From: Stramenopiles sp. TOSAG23-6 | Lineage: Eukaryota > Sar | Direction: 5' to 3' | Length of the DNA: 60,587 nt | Assembly (NCBI GenBank): GCA_900128565.1 | Contig: LT635916.1 | Span: forward strand, 1 to 60,587 | Shown: positions 1 to 9,315 of the stretch, piece after piece | Layout of the letters: each line of letters opens with the position of its first letter | Position numbering within the stretch: the first letter of the stretch is position 1 | Notes under the pieces: generated by a model | Database searches by the model: none | Told to the model about the DNA's origin: nothing | Seen by the model: the letters and a program-made list of their open reading frames with translations, nothing else | Translations under genes and position numbers: made by a program

Positions 1-451
1 TCCATTGTAGAAAAAAAGGAAAAGAAAAAAGAAAACGAACATTACATCATCACCAGAAATAAACATCACATCAGCACCAGAAATAAACATCACATCATCA
101 CCACAAATAAACATCACATCAGCACCACAAATAAACATCACATCATCACCACAAATAAACATCACATCAGCACCATCCATGCGTATAAAATCCTCCAAAT
201 AAAATCAGCAATATTACAACTATAAAACAAATCCATTGTAGAAAAAAAAGGAAAAAGGAAAAAGAAAACGCACATTACATCATCACCAGAAATAAACATC
301 ACATCAGCACCACCCATACGTATAAAATACTCCAAACAAAATCAACAATATAACAACTATAAAACAAATCCATTGGAGAAAGAAAAAAAAAGAAAAGAGG
401 AAACGGTACTAAAAAACTTACGAAATTAAAACTCTTAAAAAGCAACAACCA
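1..451. repeat. Satellite/minisatellite array at the window edge
   Basis: This is a non-coding tandem array. A long unit begins with TCCATTGTAGAAAAAAA at 1 and again at 232, and a diverged third copy starts at 369 (TCCATTGGAG). Inside the first unit are five 24-bp copies at 57-80, 81-104, 105-128, 129-152 and 153-176. Copies alternate between CAGCACC and CATCACC, so the true period is 48 bp. The second long unit holds only about one 24-mer and is shorter (137 versus 231 bp). The array begins at base 1, so it probably continues outside the window. No gene is seen here. Confidence 0.9.
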
Positions 452-1183
452 TTATGCAAATACCTCGTCATATTGCTGTGCAAGTTGAAATGCTTTGTTG
501 CAAGTTTTGGTGGCTTCTTCTGAAGCCAGTCCAGCTGCGATTGCTTTAGCCAAACGATCGGAAAGCATCTTACGAAGACTATCCAACTCGTTTTTGCGCG
601 CAGAGATTCTCTGTTTCGAACATGCTTTAGCTACAGCTGCTCGCTTTTTCATACGAACACGACGGTTGCGTAATGCATAACGAACGCTTGACTGAGAAAA
701 ATCTAGACGATTCTTGCGTGGCGCTTTTGAAGCGTTAGCACCGAGCATTCTCTGAACGTGTTCCATTTGTTTGTCCGACATTTTACACGCAGAACGAACG
801 TATGGCTTAGAACGCAACTCAGATCGAACGTTTGGCTTAGAACGCAACTCAGATCGAACGCATGGCTTAGAATTATTTCGTGGCGCTTTTGAATCGTTAG
901 CACCGCGAATTCTCTCCGCGTGTTTCTTTATTTGGTCCGACAATGCCATTTGTTTGTCCGACATTTTACATGCAGAACGAACGCGTGGCTTAGAACGCAA
1001 CTTAGATCGAACGCGTGGCTCAGTACGCAACTTAGATTGAACGCGTGGCTTAGAATTATTTCGTAGCGCTTTTGAAGCTTTAGCACCGCGAATTCTCTCC
1101 GCGTGTTTGTTTATTTGGTCCGACAATTTACTTTCTCGACTTTCTTCCTGACGGACAATCTTCGATTTATTACCAAGACACAT
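452..1183 (-). CDS. Highly basic repeat protein of unknown function, 243 aa
   Basis: The family is not recognised. The protein is strongly Lys/Arg-rich. It contains two long internal repeats (about residues 19-78 and 81-141) and a partial third. Each repeat starts with a LSDQI-KHAERIRGA helix-like block, continues with short RSKPRVRS-type Arg/Ser/Lys repeats and ends with SACKMSDKQM. The C-terminal 80 residues are less repetitive and probably helical. The repeats are also visible in the DNA (AGAACGAACG-type units at 780-1050), so the gene grew by tandem duplication. The start is the ATG at 1183. Composition suggests nucleic-acid binding or a nuclear role, but this is inference only. It lies beside the satellite at 1-451, and a fast-evolving or spurious ORF cannot be excluded. 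Confidence 0.6.
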   Translation of the reverse strand: MCLGNKSKIVRQEESRESKLSDQINKHAERIRGAKASKALRNNSKPRVQSKLRTEPRVRSKLRSKPRVRSACKMSDKQMALSDQIKKHAERIRGANDSKAPRNNSKPCVRSELRSKPNVRSELRSKPYVRSACKMSDKQMEHVQRMLGANASKAPRKNRLDFSQSSVRYALRNRRVRMKKRAAVAKACSKQRISARKNELDSLRKMLSDRLAKAIAAGLASEEATKTCNKAFQLAQQYDEVFA

Positions 1184-1859
1184 CTTTTTAAACTTTAAAA
1201 AAATGTATTGTGAATATATATGTTATAAGAAGGTATTGTGAGTATTTTTTTTGAGAATAATATGAGTTGTTTGTAAGAATAGAGTTGGGAAGTTGGGAAG
1301 AGGGGAAGGGTATAGTGATAAATTAAAGAACAATTGAGAATGGCACAAAAGAGAGAGAAATGGAAGAAAGTGTGTAGAATTTTTGGGACAATTTTGAGGA
1401 ATTATTATATCCAATCGAAATTATGTGAAAAGTGAGTGAACTTACCTTTAAATCACTTTAAATTACGAAGGCTCTACTGATACAAGTACGGTGAAAGAAA
1501 AGGAAGAGAAACAAAAGGACAAGAGACAGCAACGGAGAGGAAGAGAGAGAAAGAAAGAAAAGAGAGAGGAAGCGAGCGCGAATTAAAAAACATGACTATC
1601 AAAAATTGACATCAAAAAATACAAAACATCAAAATTCGCTGTTATTTTTCTAAAATCCCCCGCGCAAATAAAGTTANAATTTCGTGTTTTTGATTTGAAT
1701 GACGTCATGACTCAACATCTGTTGTTATCACTAAAAGACTATCTCGTTATATTGAGGTAGCAATCAATACGAATACAATCGGATTCTGTATTTTCTTTGG
1801 TAAGGTGGAATTAAAGTAGTTTGTGCAGACGTCCGAGAGATCCAATACTCTCCAGGATA
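1184..1859. other. Divergent intergenic region with a polypurine tract
   Basis: These 676 bp lie between two divergently transcribed genes and show no convincing ORF. From about 1490 to 1580 the + strand is almost pure A/G (repeated GAAAGA and GAGAGA), and a second purine-rich stretch runs from about 1270 to 1380. A bZIP-type composite site lies at 1700-1714. One undetermined base is at 1677. Confidence 0.6.
1700..1714. promoter_or_regulatory. CRE/AP-1 composite bZIP site
   Basis: TGACGTCA (1700-1707), a perfect 8-bp CRE palindrome, is directly followed by TGACTCA (1708-1714), the AP-1/TRE half-site. It lies about 145 bp upstream of the CYP51 start. The match to bZIP consensus sites is exact; use in this organism is inferred. 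Confidence 0.4.
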
Positions 1860-3926
1860 ATGTCATACGCATCAATGGATGCAACAGTATCTGCTATCAT
1901 CCTTGGGGTAGCCATTTTGCTTGCAGCGTTACAACCATCTCAGTGGTTGACAATGATTTGTTGTTTACTTTGTCCGTGCGCTTTTGTTTTATTTTACCGC
2001 ATTAATTTTGGTTCATCAAATGCGAAAGCTCCACCACAATTCAAAACTGGCTTGCCTTTAATAGGTCCATTTATTGCATTTGCAAAAGACCCCCTTGGAA
2101 CAGTTTCACGTGCACGTTCTCAGCTTGGTAACGTGTTTACTATTCGCATGTTTCATATGCAACAAACGTTTCTAGTTGGAAGTGCGGCACATAAAGCTTT
2201 CTTTGAAGCAAGCGACGAAGAACTAGACCAAGCTCCAGTATACCGTTTTATGGTACCAGTATTTGGGAAAGGCGTTGTATATGATGCGCCTCTAACTGTT
2301 CGCCGTCAACAATTTCGAATGTTGGGAAATTCCCTCCGTCCCTCTGGTCTTCGACGTTATCCTGAAGTTATTGCTGCTGAGGCTCGTGACTTTTTTTCGA
2401 CATCATATGGCCCATCTGCAGATGTAGATTTACTCCATTCTATGGCAGATTTGACTATTCTTACAGCAAGTGCAACTCTCCATGGTCCAGATGTACGACA
2501 GAAGTTGCACAAACAAGTTTCTCATTTATTTCGACAAATGGACGAAGGAATATCACCGTTGAGTATAGTTATGCCATATCTTCCAACCCCTGCTCACCGT
2601 CGACGTGATGCTGCTCACCGTAAAATGGTTAAACTCTTTGCTGGAGTCATTCGTGATCGTCGGAAAGCTGAACGTCTTGCAGCAAAAACTACTTCAAATA
2701 AAACATCACCACCTACTGATATTCTTCACAAACTAATTCATGCAAAGTATAAAGATGGCACTAGAGTTCCTGGTCATGAAATTGCAGGGATGTTGATTGC
2801 TGCTCTCTTTGCGGGACAACACACATCTTCTGTAACTGTTACTTGGACAATTTTGTTTTTATTGGATAATCACAGAAAACACGAAAAAGAAAATATAGAA
2901 GGAAAAAGTTGGTTGTCCAAAGTATTGGATGAATTAAATGAAGTTGAAACTTTAGATAATTTATTTTGTAATGGTAAAGTTACTCATGATGATGTCAGTA
3001 AAATGAAAATACTTCATGCTTGTGTCAAAGAATCTATTCGAATGTTCCCTCCTTTAATATTTCTCATGCGTCGTGTTGTGAAAAAACCTTTGGATGTTGA
3101 AGGTTTTAAAGTTCCAGTTGGACATAATGTCATGTATGTTTTATGTTTTTTCAATTTCGAGTTTTTTTTTCGTGCGAAATTTTGTACCTAAAGATTTTTT
3201 TTTTGAAATATTTTTCCAAAATATATGGTCTCTAATGCTGTTGCTCAAAGGTTACCTGAAGTATTCGAAAACCCAAACACGTGGCTTCCAGGAAGATGGC
3301 TTGATTTTGATATTCGAACACTTCCACCGTATTCATTCATTGGTTTTGGAGCTGGGATTCATACCTGTATGGGTGAAAGTTTTGCATTTATGCAGATAAA
3401 GACAATACTTGCTGTTTTACTCACTACGTATGATATGAAATTGACAGGTCCATTACCACCAGCTAGTTATGACGCTATGGTCGTGATGCCACGGGGGCCA
3501 AATATAGTCAAATTTCGTCGTAAATCTGGGATTCTACAGTCATCTGTTGGCGTTTCAGAGAAAGAGAAGACTTCTTTGAAGACAGTTACTACAAAATCTC
3601 AAGGAAAAAAAAAATCAAACATATTAAAGACACTACCTTCATCTAACTTTGAGAAAAATGAAAATTCTGATCCAAATGAAGAGTTTGGTCTAGACAGTTT
3701 CACTATTGAAGAAATTTCAAAACATTCAAAACGAGATGATTTGTGGATAATTGTGAAGGATCGTGTCTATGACGTCACACAATTTTTACCTGTTCATCAA
3801 GGTGGAGATTCGCTTCTTAAATGGGGTGGGAAAGATGCCACTGTCGGTGTCTTTGGACCCCAACATCCTTCCACAGTCCCAACCCTATTAAAACGATATT
3901 TAATTGGAAAAGTTGATAGAAACTAA
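1860..3926 (+). CDS. CYP51: Sterol 14-alpha demethylase (CYP51) fused to a C-terminal cytochrome b5 domain
   Basis: The spliced product is 657 aa (1860-3133 joined to 3227-3926). CYP51 removes the 14-alpha methyl group of sterol precursors at the ER. An N-terminal hydrophobic anchor (about residues 10-45) precedes the P450 domain. CYP51 hallmarks are GKGVVYDAP in the substrate-recognition region, the I-helix FAGQHTSS (about residue 320) and the heme-Cys loop FGAGIHTCMGE (about residue 465). After a Lys/Ser-rich linker, residues about 579-657 form a cytochrome b5 fold with axial-His motifs HQGG (usual HPGG) and QHPS. A fused b5 could supply an electron locally. The start is the first in-frame ATG; the upstream TTG was not used. 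A 93-bp introner-like intron splits the codon for the Met after GHNV, and the join aligns without a gap to animal CYP51 as I recall it (GHQVCVSPTVNQRL type). Confidence 0.93.
3134..3226 (+). mobile_element. Introner-like intron, copy 1 (CYP51), GT...AT ends
   Basis: This 93-bp phase-2 intron begins GTATGTTTTATG and ends CCAAAATATAT before exon GGTCTCT. It shares with the copies at 8075 and 27775 the start, a TTTCGTGCGAAA near-palindrome, TTTTGTACCTAA and a TTTGAAATATTTTTCC 3' arm. Unspliced, the frame hits a stop at 3189-3191. The AG at 3192-3193 would lead into an in-frame TGA. The next AG (3249-3250) is in frame but would delete eight residues of a region conserved in CYP51. The GT...AT boundary is therefore the best fit. 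It can slide by one to two bases because of short direct repeats (AT and G). Confidence 0.85.
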
Positions 3927-4080
3927 ATATATTGTTTTTTGTCAAATTCTTCCATTGTGATTTTTCATCAAAGAAAATGTCGTAGCGTAACATGTGCCAC
4001 ATAAAGTTTTAAAATTTGGGTAGTTAATTTGATAGACCTGCTGATTTATTTTGTTATTAAATATTAAAATACAATTTATT

Positions 4081-6411
4081 CTATGTAGAACTTTTGTTTC
4101 GATTTGCACGAATTTTTGCCGATAAAGGTTCTGATAGACAATGATCTTTCATTATAATCTCAGCACATTTGTCACCAATCATCATGCAGCATGCATTTGT
4201 ATTCCCAGACGAAATACTAGGCATAACACTTGCATCAGCAACTCGAAGACCTGAAACGTTTCTTACTCTGAGTTGTGGGTCTAAAACAAATTCTGTTACG
4301 TCACCATCAACATGCCCCATTCTTGCTGTACATGCATAATGCCAAGTTGTTCCCACGGAATATTTCGCAAGTGAAGCTAATTGTTCATCAGTAGCATTAA
4401 AAAAATCTTCATTGCCTTTATAACCCCAAACTTTTTCAGCAAATTGAGGTCCAAAAAATGAAGGTTTATGTACACCCATCAAATGTCTCATACATCCTAC
4501 ATATTTTGAAAATGGGGTTGATTTACATATATCACGTATTTTCTTATACACTTCAACCATTGCGTCTAAATCTGAGGAATCACTTAAATAATTTGGATCA
4601 ATGACAGGTTTGTCAAAAGGATCATTAGAGCGAAGAGTAAGAGTACCTCGAGATTGTGGATGATTATATTCAAAACCAAAGATAAATGTTCTTCTTAATC
4701 CTTCTTTTTCACATTCTGGAGCATTTCTACAATATGTCAAAATTAAAGGTTGAAATATAGATTTACCAAACCATGAGTTCATCAAAGTTGAGCCTAATGT
4801 TTGATGTCCAAGTTGTTCTATACCCAAACGTTGTAGTGCACCCATCGCTGGACGTGATATTAAAATGAGTTCTGCATCTGGACCAGAATCAAAATTCTTG
4901 TTTTCATCTCGTTTTTTATCTACATCAGTTTTAAAGAATGCAACTCCATTTAGTGATGAAGTGCTTGATACTTCCACTGGTGTTTTCGTACACTTTAATG
5001 AATCCTCAGACGTAGGATTATCAGGTAAATAAAATCCTATGAAACCTGAAGGATGATCTTGTAGATGTCTTCCTACAGCTGGAACATTAGCAACACATGG
5101 AAGACCATATTTTTTCAATTCATTTGAGTCTCCAATTCCACTTAATAAAAGTATTTGGGGAGTCTGCAAAGCACCGGAACACAATATTACTTCACCACAT
5201 TTATTACACCCACGAATATTTACATTTGAAGCTCGGTTTACATACACATTACAAACAGATCCATCCGATAATGTAACAACAACACCACATGCTTGAGGTA
5301 ATTCCTTAGATGATTCATCTATGGAATCCTTAGATGATTCATCTATGGAATCCTTAGATGATTCATCTATGGAACAACCCCAGTTATCGAAGAGAACCTT
5401 TATAACAAAAGCTTCACTACAAACTGTGAGATTTGGAGTTGTTCTCAGTATTGGCTCGATAAAAGTATTGAAAGCATCAGAGCGAGTTCCACCAGAATTA
5501 GTATTGGAAGATTGTTGAACATGAGCTGAACCAGCTTGTGAACTGCCATTATAGTCATTAGTTCTTGGAATGCCATTTTGGCTGCAAGACTCTACAAATG
5601 CTTCTACTTCTTCCAAAAGTGGAAATGGAACATTTGGAGTCATTAAACCTTCACTTCCTCTATTTTCTGGAACAGAATCTTTTTCTCTTTCCCTAGTAAG
5701 AACATCTCTGCAAGATAACGAAACTTTTCTTGGACAAATCGCTGATTGAGTAACCTTTTCAAGAGCCATAAAATTTGGAAGAACAGAATCATATGACCAT
5801 TCTTCGCCACAACCAAATTCATCACTTGCCCAACGATCAAAGTCTTGAGGAGCTCCTCGTACCCACATTGACCAGTTGAGACAACTAGAACCACCTAAAG
5901 TTTTCCCTCTGTCCAAGTGAATGCATTTACCACGAGGTAGTAAATTACGTTGTGGTTCGGAAGTAAATCCCCAGTCAACTTCAGATCTATATAATGAAAA
6001 TGCATTCGATGGATTTTTAATATTACTAGCATTCTGAGCCTCTCCGCCAGCTTCAATAAGGAGGACTCTCACAGTAGGATCTCTAGAGAGACGATTAGCA
6101 AGGACACAGCCAGCACTACCAGCGCCAACAATGATAAAGTCGAATGGCTCCCTCAATGGATAAGATAAACCAAGATTTTCGTGTGTTGCAATGAAACGAT
6201 TCTCAAATTCAGAAGGTAAAACACCTCCCGGGTTTTCGCAGTTAATTCGCTTACTATGAGTACCTGGGTGACGTAACAAAAACGGTTTGTTTTTTAAGCA
6301 CATTGGAAAAATTATAATTAATAAAACTGCCACAAAAAAATGGACATAAGTAATATCGCTCAGCAATGTCCGATATAAATACAGAAATAAAGGATTCAAA
6401 CTGTCGAACAT
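4081..6411 (-). CDS. GMC-family FAD oxidoreductase (choline dehydrogenase/alcohol oxidase type), membrane-anchored
   Basis: This 776-aa single-exon gene encodes a glucose-methanol-choline flavoenzyme that oxidises an alcohol with FAD. There is one N-terminal membrane segment (about residues 21-38). The FAD dinucleotide fold has GAGSAG at 96-101 followed by the ribityl-binding EAGG, and GKTLGGSSCLNWSMWVRG is the GMC signature 1 region. Signature 2 type sequence GALQTPQILLLSGIG is present. The C-terminal domain has the active-site His in TTWHYACTARMG and the Asn in SGNTNACCMMIG. A low-complexity insertion of three SIDESSKD repeats interrupts the middle. The substrate is not deducible; long-chain alcohol oxidases are also anchored GMC enzymes. 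It is divergent from the TPR-glycosyltransferase gene and convergent with CYP51. Confidence 0.9.
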   Translation of the reverse strand: MFDSLNPLFLYLYRTLLSDITYVHFFVAVLLIIIFPMCLKNKPFLLRHPGTHSKRINCENPGGVLPSEFENRFIATHENLGLSYPLREPFDFIIVGAGSAGCVLANRLSRDPTVRVLLIEAGGEAQNASNIKNPSNAFSLYRSEVDWGFTSEPQRNLLPRGKCIHLDRGKTLGGSSCLNWSMWVRGAPQDFDRWASDEFGCGEEWSYDSVLPNFMALEKVTQSAICPRKVSLSCRDVLTREREKDSVPENRGSEGLMTPNVPFPLLEEVEAFVESCSQNGIPRTNDYNGSSQAGSAHVQQSSNTNSGGTRSDAFNTFIEPILRTTPNLTVCSEAFVIKVLFDNWGCSIDESSKDSIDESSKDSIDESSKELPQACGVVVTLSDGSVCNVYVNRASNVNIRGCNKCGEVILCSGALQTPQILLLSGIGDSNELKKYGLPCVANVPAVGRHLQDHPSGFIGFYLPDNPTSEDSLKCTKTPVEVSSTSSLNGVAFFKTDVDKKRDENKNFDSGPDAELILISRPAMGALQRLGIEQLGHQTLGSTLMNSWFGKSIFQPLILTYCRNAPECEKEGLRRTFIFGFEYNHPQSRGTLTLRSNDPFDKPVIDPNYLSDSSDLDAMVEVYKKIRDICKSTPFSKYVGCMRHLMGVHKPSFFGPQFAEKVWGYKGNEDFFNATDEQLASLAKYSVGTTWHYACTARMGHVDGDVTEFVLDPQLRVRNVSGLRVADASVMPSISSGNTNACCMMIGDKCAEIIMKDHCLSEPLSAKIRANRNKSST
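5303..5374 (-). repeat. Three perfect in-frame 24-bp tandem repeats inside the GMC gene
   Basis: Identical 24-bp units occupy 5303-5326, 5327-5350 and 5351-5374 and encode SIDESSKD-type octapeptides, an acidic surface insertion. Perfect identity implies a recent expansion, or a locus whose copy number varies between strains. Confidence 0.9.
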
Positions 6412-6579
6412 TTTGATTTAATTGGGGTTCTTTTACAGTATATATTCTAATTGATGACAACCTTCAAGACCTGATAATTACCGGCAACAAGACTTGGTGA
6501 AAAGGTAGGGAGAGGAGGAGTCTGTCTTGGCCGAAGAAGTTGGCAGCTGTCATTTTTGTGAACTTGGAAAAGATTACGA

Positions 6580-6594
6580 TTAGGGTTAGGGTTA
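6580..6594 (+). promoter_or_regulatory. Telobox-like element TTAGGGTTAGGGTTA
   Basis: Two and a half TTAGGG units lie 7 bp before the ATG of the TPR-glycosyltransferase gene, inside the divergent promoter shared with the GMC gene. Similar elements recur at 37659, 53279 and 57465, always close upstream of an ATG. Telobox motifs in plant and yeast promoters bind Myb-type or Rap1-type factors; a comparable role here is inference. Confidence 0.45.
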
Positions 6595-6601
6595 TATTTG
6601 A

Positions 6602-9225
6602 ATGTTAGTTTTCAGAAAAAAAGCGAAATACTCAGATAAAAAACTTCTTTTCTTTCTCAGCATTGGTATAATGCCTCTAGGTTGGGCTCTTTGTCTATTT
6701 CTCTCTTGCAAATTGTTTGTGCTAACACATTCTATCACTCCTACAGATCCTACAGTGGTCAGTGTTGACGTGGCTGTTGATGGAAAGACTTATATTTTTG
6801 AAGTAAACCCTACCATTTCACCTGATGAAGTGTCCGAAAGTGCACGGAGTTGGTGTGAAAGTCATGGTATATCTCAATCTGCTGATCTAAATACATGCGC
6901 ACAAGCCATTTCCAATAGAGTGCAAAATATTAATGCGTCGCCTGATATAAATTCGTCGATAGAAGCAAAGAACCTGCTTGCTGACGCAATGAAGCTTCAC
7001 CGAACAGGTCACTTGAGTAAAGCCATTGAAGTATATAGTCAACTATTAAAGTTGGATCCATTAAATGGTGATGCCTTTCATTTGCTTGGTGGTGCATTTC
7101 AAGGAAATGGTGATGTTATAGAAGCAATTGAAGCATTTCAAGGGGCTTTACGTGTCGCTCCCAAAGTTCCACAGTTCAGCGTTTCCTTGGCAAAAATACT
7201 ACTTTTTGATGCACCAAGTTTGGAACCCTCAAAACTATTAGATATTAGTGGACACCACACAATAAATGAATGGATTGAATCTGTATTACGTTCTGCTTTA
7301 AACCACGGTGCAATGAAAAGTGAAATATCCGGAAATGATCTTGATGCACTAGGGTTTTTAATGCACTTTCTCAATCGTGAAAATCGTCCCATGGACGCAC
7401 TAAAAGCATTTAACAAGTGGAATACTCTTACTACTCTCGATCCAAAAGCAATAAGCAATGCACTACACCTCGATAACTTTCTTAATAAAAATGCAAAGGC
7501 ATATGCTGAATATATAATGGAGGCAGGCTTAGCTTTACACCGTACAGAGTCACTAGAAGATGCTGTTAATATGTTTGAGGCTGCAGCAGCATTTACACCA
7601 AATTCTTCTCGACCATGGATGAATGCTGGTGTTGTCCTTGTTGCATTGAAGCAACATGATAATGCTGGAAAAAGATTTGTTAGAGCTGTGAATGTACAGA
7701 CTAGTTTAGATTGGAATGCTCTACAAAATTGGCAAGGTCACACATATAATAAACATCAAATGACTCAAACATATAATACTACTACGAAAGCAAAAAAGAA
7801 TAAATTTCGTTGGATTTCTCGTCCATTAAACAAGAAAGTAATTGCGATATATTGCAATGAATATGGAAATAGTTGGTGGCCAAAATGGGGTTGGCGTACT
7901 GCTGGTGGTGGTGGCGGTGGTGGTAGTGGTGGTGGAATTGGTGGCTCAGAAGAAGCTGTTGTATTTCTATCTCGTCAATTAGCTAATATTGGGTATTGGG
8001 TAGAAGTGTATGCTAAACCACCTGATGATCAAATAGGTGAGGAACCTGATGGTAATGTTGTATGGTATCCACATGTATGTTTTATTTTTTTTCAATTTCC
8101 AATTTATTTTTCGTACGAAATTTTGTACCTAACAAAAAACATTTGAAATATTTTCCTACAATACATTCCGCTTTCTCTCTTCTTCCTATGGATGCACCTG
8201 ATATTTTTGTTTCATGGCGGTATGCTGTCTCTGCTACTTTGGGTCGATATGCAGGTTTATCATATATATGGCTTCAAGATATTGGTCGTGATATATCATC
8301 ACAGCTTACTTCGCGTATGATGAATTGTATTGATGGTGTGTTTGCTTTAAGCCATTTTCATGTATCACTATTAGATCCTGTTACACAACCAATGGCAGTG
8401 GTAACACCAAATGCACTCGATCCTGCATTTTTTCGAAATGGTAAAAATGCACCGTGGAAATTTATTTATGGAAGTAACCCTTCCAGAGGTCTTGAACAAT
8501 TACTTACGGTATGGCCAAAGATTCGAAATGGACTTGCTCATATGTCTAAAGAATGGAAGAAACACGCGGAAACAGAAAATATGTTGGATGAATATGAAGA
8601 CGGTGCAACACTTTTTGTATATTATGGATTTTCTGAAGCTTTTATGAAATGGGGTAAAGCATCAATGTCTAACTTTGATGAATGGCTTCGACATATGAAA
8701 ACATTATTAAAACAACCAGGTATTCGATATATTGGTATGGTAGGGCATGGGGAATTAGCCGAAGCATATGCAAGCAGTGGATTTTCCTTATATCCTACTT
8801 CTTTCCCTGAAACTGGTTGTGTATCATTAATGAAAGCACAAGCTATGGGCTCTATTCCGATTACTAGTAGATACACAAAATCAACTCTTCCAGAACTAAC
8901 TGCCGAATTTGACCTTGGACCACCTAGTAGACCTGGTAAAATATCTGATGATCCAGAATGGTTGAATGAGTGGGCTGCATCGGTCATTACAGCAGCTGGG
9001 GCTACAGGTGAGAGATTAATAAGTATGAAAAAACATAGAGAGAATATGATTCATTGGGCAAGAAAGAAATTTTTATGGTCACATGTTGCGCACCTATGGC
9101 ATCGATCGTTTCAGCGAGGTGGGGAGAGATTATTTGATGATAAAAAACAAAAGCCAAGATCTATATATTTTGATGAAGAAACTATTGATGCATCGCATGA
9201 AGCAGTATTTTCAAAGAAACAATGA
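6602..9225 (+). CDS. TPR-repeat glycosyltransferase (GT-B, group 1-like)
   Basis: The spliced product is 843 aa (6602-8074 joined to 8167-9225). An N-terminal signal-anchor (about residues 18-42) suggests a type II membrane protein of the secretory pathway. TPR units follow (about 120-205 and 300-370; for example AIEVYSQLLKLDPLNGDAFH). The glycosyltransferase region starts near residue 410 with KKVIAIYCNEYGNSWW, is interrupted by a Gly-rich loop (about 435-450), and continues through GGSEEAVVFLSRQL, DAPDIFVSWR and WKFIYGSNPSRGLEQLL to the donor-site region SLYPTSFPETGCVSLMKAQAMG, typical of retaining GT-B enzymes. The introner falls between codons 491 and 492 (phase 0); splicing at GT...AT gives YPH-SAFSLLPMDAPD in one open frame. 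Donor and acceptor sugars cannot be inferred. Confidence 0.85.
8075..8166 (+). mobile_element. Introner-like intron, copy 2 (TPR-glycosyltransferase), GT...AT ends
   Basis: This 92-bp phase-0 intron begins GTATGTTTTATT and ends CTACAATACAT. Its centre is the perfect palindrome TTTCGTACGAAA followed by TTTTGTACCTAAC, the latter resembling a branch-point sequence. The insert contains no AG at all. The first downstream AGs (ending 8254 and 8278) are both out of frame, so no ordinary GT-AG splice nearby keeps the protein open. Exon end CCACAT and intron end TACAT share ACAT, a possible target-site duplication. Confidence 0.85.
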
Positions 9226-9315
9226 TTATTGCTTCAAATAGAATAAATCTCTCTTGATACAATTCATTTTTTTTCTGAAACTTATAATTTATTTGTGACA
9301 ATGTGATGGTACAAT

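Noticed and set aside
1-451. CRISPR-like array
   Set aside because: The 24-bp units are directly abutting without unique spacers, and the genome is eukaryotic.
1223-1414. 63-aa minus-strand ORF in the first intergenic region
   Set aside because: Low-complexity product of the purine-rich tract with no recognisable signature.
3134-3250. Ordinary GT-AG intron ending at 3250 in CYP51
   Set aside because: It stays in frame but deletes eight residues that align without a gap to the conserved strand before the RLPEVF segment.
6580-6594. TTAGGG repeats read as a telomere or degenerate telomeric insertion
   Set aside because: Each site has only about two units and lies just before a gene; the recurrence in promoters fits a regulatory word better than chromosome ends.
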